This document shows, piece after piece, positions 44,716 to 52,100 of a stretch of 52,248 bases of DNA. Position 1 is the stretch's first letter. Every line of letters begins with the position of its first letter. Origin of the DNA: JASFYU01 sp045046905. GTDB lineage: Bacteria > Bacteroidota > Bacteroidia > Flavobacteriales > Flavobacteriaceae. The notes below the pieces were generated by a model. It saw nothing but the letters and a program-made list of their open reading frames with translations. It was not told the DNA's origin and made no database searches. The stretch is taken from assembly GCA_045046905.1 (NCBI GenBank), contig JASFYU010000028.1, positions 1 through 52,248 on the forward strand, written 5' to 3'. Both the position numbers and the translations under genes were made by a program.

Positions 44716-45969
44716 ATGAAGAAAATATTGTTTAGGTTCATTTTAATTATTTTATTTCTCGTTCCGCTTTCCAGCTTTTCGCATATACCCAATCAGAGTT
44801 ATATTTTTCTTAGGATTTACGAAAAGGAAGGAATAGAAGGGCGGTTTGAGCTAAATATTAGGGAAATAAATAAAGTTTTTGGTTTAGATTTAAAAAAAGG
44901 AATAAAGTTCAATGAATTGGATCCTTATATCGAAGGCATTCAGGCTTACCTTCTAAAGAATGCCGCTTTCTCTTCAAAACTGGGCCGCCATAAAATTGTT
45001 TTTAGGGAAGTTGGAATATTTCCTGGCAATCTTGGAGATTTTATACAATTCTATTTTATATTGGAAAACACCAAAGTCTTGCCCGAAGATTTAGACGTTG
45101 AGTACAGTGCCGTATTTGAAAAGGACGCTACACATAGAGGTTTTTTGATTACAGAATACAATTGGAGGGCAGGGGTAATCAATCAAGAGACCAATATTTC
45201 TCTCGATTTTGGCCCTAATGATACAAAATCTACTTTAAACCTTACCAATGTCTCTCTATGGAAAGGCTTTGTTGCAATGATAAAACAAGGTATTTGGCAT
45301 ATTTGGATAGGATTAGATCATATATTGTTTTTGTTGGCATTGATACTCCCCTCTGTTGTTCGAAGAAAGCGGTCTGCGAATATGAGTGTTACGCAAACTG
45401 CAGATCCAGGCTATAGCATTTGGAGCTGGGAGCCAGCTATGAAATTCAAGTCTGCCTTTTTATATATCGTCAAAGTCATTACATTCTTTACCATAGCACA
45501 TACGATTACTTTGAGTTTAGCATCCTTGAAAATCATTATTCTTCCATCGCAACTTGTAGAATCGGTCATTGCTCTATCTATTGGGTTGGCAGCTTTTCAC
45601 AATATTCGCCCCATTTTTAAAGGTAGAGATTGGATTATCGCATTTGGTTTCGGATTGTTTCATGGATTTGGATTTGCCAGTGTTTTAGGAGATCTTGGAC
45701 TAACAAGAGAGTTCTTGACCCTATCCTTATTAGGATTTAATGTTGGCGTAGAAATAGGACAGTTAGTAATTATTCTAATAATTTTTCCTTTTCTTTTCCT
45801 TTTACGAAAACGAACTTTTTATCCAAAACTACTGGTTTATGGTTCTGTCTTGCTCATAATTGTTTCGTTATATTGGTTTATAGAACGGGCATTAGATGTG
45901 AATTTTGGCATTGAGGATTATCTTAGATCAGTTGCTTACGAAATAGCTGTTTACCTCGGGTTTCGGTAG
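44716..45969 (+). CDS. HupE/UreJ-like membrane protein with exported N-terminal domain
   Basis: The 417-residue protein has a signal peptide (LFRFILIILFLVPLSSFSH). An exported domain of about 170 residues is followed by the HupE/UreJ-type membrane domain: IWHIWIGLDHILFLLALILP, FFTIAHTITLSLASLKIIIL, ESVIALSIGLAAFHNIRP and FGFGLFHGFGFASVLGDLGL. The His- and Asp-bearing motifs HxxxGxDHxxF and HxxTL recall nickel/cobalt permease-like proteins. In HupE/UreJ these mediate Ni2+ movement; the larger Bacteroidota/proteobacterial versions with this N-terminal domain are uncharacterised. It heads the rightward gene group that includes NRPS2 and may be the metal-handling partner of the TonB receptor. Confidence 0.85.
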   Translation: MKKILFRFILIILFLVPLSSFSHIPNQSYIFLRIYEKEGIEGRFELNIREINKVFGLDLKKGIKFNELDPYIEGIQAYLLKNAAFSSKLGRHKIVFREVGIFPGNLGDFIQFYFILENTKVLPEDLDVEYSAVFEKDATHRGFLITEYNWRAGVINQETNISLDFGPNDTKSTLNLTNVSLWKGFVAMIKQGIWHIWIGLDHILFLLALILPSVVRRKRSANMSVTQTADPGYSIWSWEPAMKFKSAFLYIVKVITFFTIAHTITLSLASLKIIILPSQLVESVIALSIGLAAFHNIRPIFKGRDWIIAFGFGLFHGFGFASVLGDLGLTREFLTLSLLGFNVGVEIGQLVIILIIFPFLFLLRKRTFYPKLLVYGSVLLIIVSLYWFIERALDVNFGIEDYLRSVAYEIAVYLGFR

Positions 45970-46066
45970 TGAAATTATAGAAACTCTAAAAGTTGTATAA
46001 CTACGAGGACGGAAATTGGATAAGGTTTATACAATTTTCATTACGTAAAAGTTAGTGAAAGAAGAA

Positions 46067-48997
46067 ATGGAAATACAAGGTAATAAAGAGTCGCTCCTGA
46101 GCCACTGGAAGAACAGAAGTAAAAAAGAAAATCTGGAAAAAGCTATTTCCCCTGCTCCGGCAGATGCTATCATACCGCTTTCACATGGCCAGCAACAGTT
46201 ATGGTTTCTTCAACAATTATATCCAAACAATCCTTTTTATAATTACTCGGAATCCTATGTTTTAAAGGGTCTATTACAGGTAGAACATTTACTTAAAGGG
46301 CTGCAGATGATTTATCGGGCACATGATATCCTTGGATCCACCTACCATATAGAAGATGGTAGGGCCATTCAGCGAATAGGTACTCATAATGACCTAATAA
46401 TTTTAAAGCACGATCTAAGTAGATCAAACAAATCCGAAGCCAGAGAAAAAGCACAAAAAATAATGCTGGAGGAGGCTACAAGATCATTTGACCTTACAAA
46501 AGGTCCCTTAATGAATGCTTCTTTGATCAAACTTGACGCTACCGAACATATCTTGCAGATTACTTTGCATCATATTGTAACCGATAAATGGTCTATGGGT
46601 ATTTTGAGACAGCAACTTGCAAAATACTATACAGACTTGTGCTCCAATCTTTCTATTGTGGAAAATAAGACGGAGATACAATATGCAGATTATGCGTATT
46701 GGCAACATAAAAGAGAAATTGATACCAAGCAACTTTCCTATTGGAAAGATAAATTATCTGGTGAGATTCCACTGCTCGATATTCCTACGGATTATACACG
46801 GCCTATACATCCGTCTTTCAAAGGGGCCTTTCATGTCCAGAATTTTTCGAAGGAACTTTCAAGTGGAATTTTATCCTTGTCCAAAACATTGAATACTACG
46901 CCCTATGTGTTGTTACTTTCGGTATATTATAACCTACTGTACCGCTATAGTGGGCAAAAAGATATCCTAGTTGGCTCCCCTATATCTAATCGAGATCAGA
47001 AAGTACTAGAAGATTTAATCGGGTTTTTCAATGATACGGTCGTGTTACGAACAAAACTTTCACCAACTATGTCTTTTGTTGATCTGGTGACAGAAGTTCG
47101 CAAGACAACCCTTGAAGCCTTTTCCAATAAAAATGTACCTTTTGATTTGTTGGTCAAGACTTTAAAACCTGAAAGATCATTACATATTAACCCCTTCTTT
47201 CAGGTAATGTTCCTGTATCATTTGGTGCCTCCAACGCCAAATTTCGGGTCGAATCTAGAACTTTCACATTCAGCATTTGATAGCGGAGTTTCCAAATTTG
47301 ACCTTACCATGTACATTTCAGAAGATAATGGTTTGCTTTCCGCTACTTTTGAATATGCAACTGATTTATTTCAGGAGTCCACTATTAAAAGGTTTCAGGA
47401 GTATTTTAAGCTATTGCTCCAAGGTGTTTTGGAGAATCCCAAGCAATCGATTTCTGAGATACCTATGTTGACTCAGGCAGAGGAAGCTCTTATCTTTGCC
47501 TCTGGATCATTGAGAAAACAGCCGTTCGACAAATACAAAGGAATACATCAAATTATCGAAGAGGTGGGCAAAGATAATCCAGACGGTATTGCTTTGGTTC
47601 TTCAGGACACATCTATGTCCTATGAACAGCTAAATGGTAGGGCAGAACTATTAGCCAAGGTTCTTTTGAACAGAACAAATAAAAAAAATGAGGTCGTTGG
47701 CTTGTGCCTAGAGCGGTCATTGGACATGATTGTTGGCATATTGGCTATTTTAAAAGCAGGATGTGCCTATCTGCCCATCGACCCTGAATACCCCGTGCAA
47801 CGGATCCAATTTATTTTAAAGGATGCTGATGTAGATTTAATCCTGACACAAAAGTCCTTGGCCTCTATTTTTGAAGAATTTGGTAGTAATACCATAAAGA
47901 TTGATTGCGAAGAGACATTTTTGAATAATTCAGAAAAGAGCTTGCCTTCTGTACGTGATGAAGATATCGCCTATGTCATGTATACCTCAGGAAGCACAGG
48001 ACAGCCCAAAGGCGTACCAATAACGCATAAGAACATTATAAACTCTACACAAGGTAGGCTTGAGTTTTATACCGAAAACCCGACATCTTTTTTATTGATG
48101 TCCTCCATTGCTTTTGACAGTTCTATGGCCGGTATTTTCTGGACACTTTGTACAGGGGGTACTTTGATCATTTCCGAAAATAGGATAGAACAAGATATTA
48201 GCCGTATTGGAGACACCATCAAAAAAAACAAGGTTAGCCATACCTTAATGCTCCCCACTTTATACAAACTTGTACTCGAACATTCTGCTATCGACAACTT
48301 AGAAAGTTTGACAACGGTGATAGTAGCAGGAGAGGAATGTAAAGTTTCTATGTGTAAGGAACACTTTAAAACTTTGCCCAAGGTGAAGTTGTACAACGAA
48401 TATGGGCCGACCGAGGCAACGGTATGGTGTATTGCACATCAAATAAAGGAAAAAGACCTATCTAACCATATTCCCATTGGAAAATCGGTGGCGAACGCCA
48501 AGATATACCTATTGAACCAAGAGTTGCAACCAGTTCCTTTTGGTGCCGTGGGAGAAATCTACATAGGTGGTCCCGGATTGGCGGAGAAATATTTGAATAG
48601 ACCTGAATTGACCGATGCGGTATTCATAAACGACCCATTTAAAGAAAAGACCAGGGGAAAATTGTATAAAACCGGCGATTTAGGAAAGTTTCGAGAAGAT
48701 GGTATTATTGATTTTTTAGGCAGGGCCGATCAACAGGTTAAAATAAGAGGTTATCGAATTGAATTGGACGAGATAGAAAAAATAATATTAGACAACGCCA
48801 TGGTTGATAAAGCGGTGATTGTTGTCGAGGAGTTAGAAAGAGACAACCAAATGGATGCTACTGCCATTCCTGAGGCCTATGAACTGATGATGCTTTTGGA
48901 TTATTATTTAAGAGAGCAAGAGGTCGATGAATTGTTAAATTCTATAGATTCTTTGAATAAGGATCAAAAGGAATATTTATTACAACAGATATCGTAA
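46067..48997 (+). CDS. NRPS2a: C - A (N-terminal half only)
   Basis: The protein is 976 residues from the ATG at 46067; a GTG at 46055 is in frame. The condensation domain has PLSHGQQQLWFLQQL near residue 37 and HHIVTDK near 168, where the last position is Lys rather than the usual Gly. The adenylation domain has YTSGSTGQPKG, YGPTEATVWC, YKTGDL and A8 GRADQQVKIRGYRIELDEIE. It then stops about 75 residues later, without A9/A10 and without a carrier. The extra tail (IPEAYELMMLLDYYLREQEV, DELLNSIDSLNKDQKEYLLQ) is helical and may dock to the next proteins. The specificity residues I align are D-S-A-L-I-A-E-V; I cannot assign a substrate. The missing A10 Lys, T and TE are two genes downstream (49801). 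Confidence 0.9.
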   Translation: MEIQGNKESLLSHWKNRSKKENLEKAISPAPADAIIPLSHGQQQLWFLQQLYPNNPFYNYSESYVLKGLLQVEHLLKGLQMIYRAHDILGSTYHIEDGRAIQRIGTHNDLIILKHDLSRSNKSEAREKAQKIMLEEATRSFDLTKGPLMNASLIKLDATEHILQITLHHIVTDKWSMGILRQQLAKYYTDLCSNLSIVENKTEIQYADYAYWQHKREIDTKQLSYWKDKLSGEIPLLDIPTDYTRPIHPSFKGAFHVQNFSKELSSGILSLSKTLNTTPYVLLLSVYYNLLYRYSGQKDILVGSPISNRDQKVLEDLIGFFNDTVVLRTKLSPTMSFVDLVTEVRKTTLEAFSNKNVPFDLLVKTLKPERSLHINPFFQVMFLYHLVPPTPNFGSNLELSHSAFDSGVSKFDLTMYISEDNGLLSATFEYATDLFQESTIKRFQEYFKLLLQGVLENPKQSISEIPMLTQAEEALIFASGSLRKQPFDKYKGIHQIIEEVGKDNPDGIALVLQDTSMSYEQLNGRAELLAKVLLNRTNKKNEVVGLCLERSLDMIVGILAILKAGCAYLPIDPEYPVQRIQFILKDADVDLILTQKSLASIFEEFGSNTIKIDCEETFLNNSEKSLPSVRDEDIAYVMYTSGSTGQPKGVPITHKNIINSTQGRLEFYTENPTSFLLMSSIAFDSSMAGIFWTLCTGGTLIISENRIEQDISRIGDTIKKNKVSHTLMLPTLYKLVLEHSAIDNLESLTTVIVAGEECKVSMCKEHFKTLPKVKLYNEYGPTEATVWCIAHQIKEKDLSNHIPIGKSVANAKIYLLNQELQPVPFGAVGEIYIGGPGLAEKYLNRPELTDAVFINDPFKEKTRGKLYKTGDLGKFREDGIIDFLGRADQQVKIRGYRIELDEIEKIILDNAMVDKAVIVVEELERDNQMDATAIPEAYELMMLLDYYLREQEVDELLNSIDSLNKDQKEYLLQQIS

Positions 48998-49018
48998 CCC
49001 GAATGAATAAAATTTAAG

Positions 49019-49804
49019 ATGAGACGAATAAAAAGATCGAAAGAGTTTGAAATAACGGTTGTTATCAACAATGACAATTTTATTCGCCCCCCTAGAGAAG
49101 CACAGCGAAATGCCGTGGTGAACAGAGCTATCAAGGAGTTTGCTGCCGATTTGAATGCGCTTCATTATCAAACAAAGAGCTATGTCTTAGGAGCTACTGT
49201 AAATTCCTTTAATAATAGGGAACAAGAAATACTTAGTGATCAGGAAATCATGGAAGACTGGCAAATTCCTGTTATGCAGGTCATGGCCCAAGTGGTGTCT
49301 GAAAAAGGAGGAGATATTTTAGAAATAGGTTTTGGTAGAGGTGTTTCGGCAGATATGATCCATGAATACCCAATAGCATCTCACACCATCATAGAATGCA
49401 ATGATGCTGTTGTGAACCAATTTCATGTCTGGAGAAAAAAGTATGCTGAAAAACAAATAACGCTTGTTCACGGCCTTTGGCAGGATACTATTAAAGATGT
49501 AGGGCTTTTTGATGGTATTTTTTTTCATACCTACCCCTTAAGTGAAGATGAATATATGCGGTATGTGAATGGGAGCATCACCTTTGCGGAACATTTTTTC
49601 CCTTATGCAACCCAGCATTTAAAACCAGGAGGGGCGTTTACCTATTTTTCAAATGAAGTAGATTCATTGAGCAGGGAGCATCAGCGATTGCTATTGCGCT
49701 ATTTTTCTTCTTTTTCAGTACAAATTGTACCCTTGAAAATGCCTATGGATGTAAAAGATACGTGGTGGGCAGATTCTATAGCAGTAATAAAAGCAGTAAA
49801 ATGA
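49019..49804 (+). CDS. GAMT-like SAM-dependent methyltransferase lying between two halves of an A domain
   Basis: The 261-residue protein resembles guanidinoacetate/arginine N-methyltransferases: GDILEIGFGRGVSADMI (99-115), HTIIECNDAVVNQF (122-135), VHGLWQDTIKDVGLFDGIFF and TYPLSEDE (171-178). In GAMT the acceptor guanidine is held by a Glu in the WETPYM motif and an Asp in DTYPLSE; here these are Gln82 (WQIPVM) and His170 (HTYPLSE), so the acceptor should differ. It starts in the same frame as NRPS2a, 21 bases after its stop, with TAA and TGA between them, and its own stop overlaps the next start (ATGA). Its place between A-domain halves matches methyltransferases inserted in other NRPS A domains. 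It probably methylates the amino acid or peptide on the carrier encoded next. Confidence 0.85.
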   Translation: MRRIKRSKEFEITVVINNDNFIRPPREAQRNAVVNRAIKEFAADLNALHYQTKSYVLGATVNSFNNREQEILSDQEIMEDWQIPVMQVMAQVVSEKGGDILEIGFGRGVSADMIHEYPIASHTIIECNDAVVNQFHVWRKKYAEKQITLVHGLWQDTIKDVGLFDGIFFHTYPLSEDEYMRYVNGSITFAEHFFPYATQHLKPGGAFTYFSNEVDSLSREHQRLLLRYFSSFSVQIVPLKMPMDVKDTWWADSIAVIKAVK

Positions 49805-51138
49805 TAAAAGACGAGCTAAAAAATAGAATTAGGAAACTCTCTCTAGAAGAACGTAGATTGGTCTTTTTTAAATTAAAGAATTTGATAGGGAAAGATTTGG
49901 ATTATATGCCTTCTGAAAGACCCAAACACTTGGTTGCCTATATTCAGTCAAACGGGCCTTTTGATTCACAGCAGTTAAAATCGTATCTAAAGGAGCGTGT
50001 TCCAGACTATATGATTCCACCTGCTATCTCCATAGTCGATTCCATTCCCCTGCTTCCCAATGGCAAGATCGATAAAAAAGGGTTAAGCAAGAGAAGGCAG
50101 ATAGAAGCACAAGAAAGACCAAGTCCGGTTGAGGGCCCTGCAGATGATATAGAGATGAAATTGGTAGGTATTTGGGAAGAGGTATTGAATTTTAAACCTG
50201 TAAGTACTAATGATAATTTCTTTGAAATAGGAGGTGATTCTATTTTAAGCATTCAAATTATTGCAAAAGCAAGAGAAAAAGGAATGGTTATCTCTCCAAA
50301 TCAATTATTTGAACATCAGACTATTAAAGATATTTCGGTCTTTATTTCTTCAAATAAAGATCAAAAAGAAAAATGGGATTATTTGGTTCCTCTTCGTAAA
50401 CAGGGTAATAAAACCCCTTTGTTTTGTATTCATGCTGGGGGAGGCCATGTTTTCTTTTATAATTCTCTGACCAATTATATGAATGTTGAAAGACCAATTT
50501 ATGCAATTCAATCATCAGGGCATTACGGCGCCAAACGCATGCACAATAACATAAAAGAAATGACTCGGGATTATATCGATTCAATAAGATCTGTTCAACC
50601 GAGCGGACCATATAATGTATTGGTATATTGTTTAAGTGTCACTATTGGTCATGAAATGGCCATACAAATGAAAAAATTGGATTTGGAACTTAATTTAATT
50701 GTAATGGATACTATGGCAAGGCCATGGTCTTTAAACAGCCCTGATCGACTACAAATGAGATTTAAAGGGCTCGTTAAAAGACTTTTAAGTAAACCTGTTT
50801 TAACAATTAGAACCATGGTTGTAGATAGGATGCCTCAGATAAAAATCATGATGGTTAAAATTTTCGGAACGAACGATCAGAAGTTGTTGGAGACGCTAAA
50901 AGCAAACCTTGTAAAAATATGTTTGGATTATGAGTGGAAACCCTATCGCGTAAAAATTTCTTTAATACTTACAGATAAGTCAGATAAAAGTTTAAATATT
51001 GAAACTATCAAGTCATGGGAAGAAATTGCATTGGATGGAGTTGAGGTAATCGATACTAAAGGGAACCATCGTACCCTATTTGAAGAACCAGATGTGAAGT
51101 TTGTGGCAGAAACGATAGAAAAAAGTATTCGAGAATAA
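49801..51138 (+). CDS. NRPS2b: A (C-terminal half) - T - thioesterase with Cys nucleophile
   Basis: 445 residues from the ATG at 49801 (ATGA overlap with the methyltransferase; a GTG at 49762 is less likely). After a helical leader (NRIRKLSLEERRLVFFKL) it begins exactly at the A-domain strand KHLVAYIQSN, continues LKERVPDYMIPPAISIVDSI and supplies the missing A10 motif PLLPNGKIDKKG (Lys89). The carrier has FFEIGGDSILSIQI (Ser147). The thioesterase starts at FCIHAGGGHVFF (209-220). The nucleophile position, normally Ser in GxSxG, reads VLVYCLSVTIGHEM: Cys277 (codon TGT). Asp303 (LIVMDTMA) and His423 (GNHRTLF) complete a Cys-Asp-His triad. It should complete the second adenylation domain in trans, hold the product and release it. 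Confidence 0.9.
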   Translation: MIKDELKNRIRKLSLEERRLVFFKLKNLIGKDLDYMPSERPKHLVAYIQSNGPFDSQQLKSYLKERVPDYMIPPAISIVDSIPLLPNGKIDKKGLSKRRQIEAQERPSPVEGPADDIEMKLVGIWEEVLNFKPVSTNDNFFEIGGDSILSIQIIAKAREKGMVISPNQLFEHQTIKDISVFISSNKDQKEKWDYLVPLRKQGNKTPLFCIHAGGGHVFFYNSLTNYMNVERPIYAIQSSGHYGAKRMHNNIKEMTRDYIDSIRSVQPSGPYNVLVYCLSVTIGHEMAIQMKKLDLELNLIVMDTMARPWSLNSPDRLQMRFKGLVKRLLSKPVLTIRTMVVDRMPQIKIMMVKIFGTNDQKLLETLKANLVKICLDYEWKPYRVKISLILTDKSDKSLNIETIKSWEEIALDGVEVIDTKGNHRTLFEEPDVKFVAETIEKSIRE

Positions 51139-51168
51139 AATGAAGCAATTATTTTAATAAAGACTCCA

Positions 51169-51897
51169 TTGGACGATTATTTTAATTTAGAATATAGAAA
51201 TGTACATGTATGGCATGCAAAGCTAGACCTTACTTCAGATACGCTGAAAGAGTACAATGAGTTACTCTCAGATGATGAAAAAAAGAAATCAGGTAAATTT
51301 CGTTTTCTTAAAGATCAGAAAAAGTTTATTGCTTCCAGAGGAATTTTGAGAGTATTATCAGGCCATTATTTGAATACGGATCCTGAAAAAATCATATTTA
51401 AATATGGAGAATATGGTAAGCCCGAATTTGATTTCCCCACGCAACTAAAGTTTAATATATCACATTCCGAGAATATGATTGTTTTAGGATTTGTAAAAAA
51501 TGATGAAATTGGAGTCGATGTTGAGAAAATAAAAAACAATTTTAATGTTATTGATATTGCCCAAAGCTTTTTCTCGTTCGAGGAAATCAATAAACTTGAG
51601 TCTTTACCTGAAAATGAACAGTGTTTGGCCTTTTATCGTTGTTGGACCCGTAAAGAATCATTTATCAAGGCAAAAGGAAGTGGACTTTCGTTTCCGCTTG
51701 ATTCATTTACAGTCTCTTTAGATACTAACGAAGATGCGGAATTACTTGAAACCAAATGGAATTCCTCTGAAAAGAAAAGTTGGAAAATGTTTTCTTATAC
51801 ACCTGCTGAAAATTATATTGGCGCACTTTCGGTACAAGGAGATATTCGCTCTGTAAGGTATTGGAATTGGGAGGCATTTATGGGTGAAAACGAATAA
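51169..51897 (+). CDS. 4'-phosphopantetheinyl transferase, Sfp type
   Basis: The 242-residue protein has the Sfp/AcpT signatures: RFLKDQKKFIASRGILR, KYGEYGKPEF, FNISHSENMIVLGF, EIGVDVEKIK and FYRCWTRKESFIKAKGSGLS. It moves phosphopantetheine from CoA to the Ser of carrier domains, here those at 36618, in NRPS1 and in NRPS2b. The only plausible start is TTG at 51169: no in-frame ATG precedes the conserved region. It lies 30 bases after NRPS2b and ends one base before the inverted repeat of an IS remnant, marking the right edge of the locus. Confidence 0.92.
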   Translation: MDDYFNLEYRNVHVWHAKLDLTSDTLKEYNELLSDDEKKKSGKFRFLKDQKKFIASRGILRVLSGHYLNTDPEKIIFKYGEYGKPEFDFPTQLKFNISHSENMIVLGFVKNDEIGVDVEKIKNNFNVIDIAQSFFSFEEINKLESLPENEQCLAFYRCWTRKESFIKAKGSGLSFPLDSFTVSLDTNEDAELLETKWNSSEKKSWKMFSYTPAENYIGALSVQGDIRSVRYWNWEAFMGENE

Positions 51898-51898
51898 G

Positions 51899-51916
51899 CT
51901 GAGTTCGACCTAAGGA
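51899..51916. repeat. Terminal inverted repeat of the IS982-like remnant
   Basis: CTGAGTTCGACCTAAGG directly follows the PPTase stop codon and matches, after reverse complement, the right end of the element at 31622-31880. It is the outer end of the transposase remnant at 51918-52100. Confidence 0.7.
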
Positions 51917-51917
51917 T

Positions 51918-52100
51918 TTAAATGAATAAGGCCAATTGATTTGTTTTTTCTACATCAAATTTAATACTTGGTTTCTTTTCTTAGAAAGAATAGGCAATGA
52001 AACTGGCAATCAGGTTGGTTATAAAAATACCAAAACTTCTATGCCTTGAATGGTCTGCTTGAGCGATGTTTTTTAATTGGTCGTTTATGGTTTCTATTAA
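51918..52100 (-). pseudogene. C-terminal fragment of an IS982-family transposase
   Basis: The minus strand encodes LIETINDQLKNIAQADHSRH, RSFGIFITNLIASFIAYSF, then an in-frame TAA, then EKKPSIKFDVEKTNQLALFI and a stop. The pattern IETxxDQLKNIxQxxHSRHRS...NLxAxxIAYxxxxKKPS is the conserved C-terminus of IS982-family transposases as I recall it. The internal stop and the missing N-terminus, which is cut at 52100 by the left end of another element, make it non-functional. Confidence 0.75.

Noticed and set aside
48995..49018. A sequencing error or single frameshift breaking one large NRPS2 gene.
   Set aside because: NRPS2a and the methyltransferase are in the same frame but separated by two different stops (TAA, TGA), and the third gene is in another frame with a clean ATGA overlap. 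Two independent errors would be needed. I keep a real split as the main reading, with the error listed as a test.
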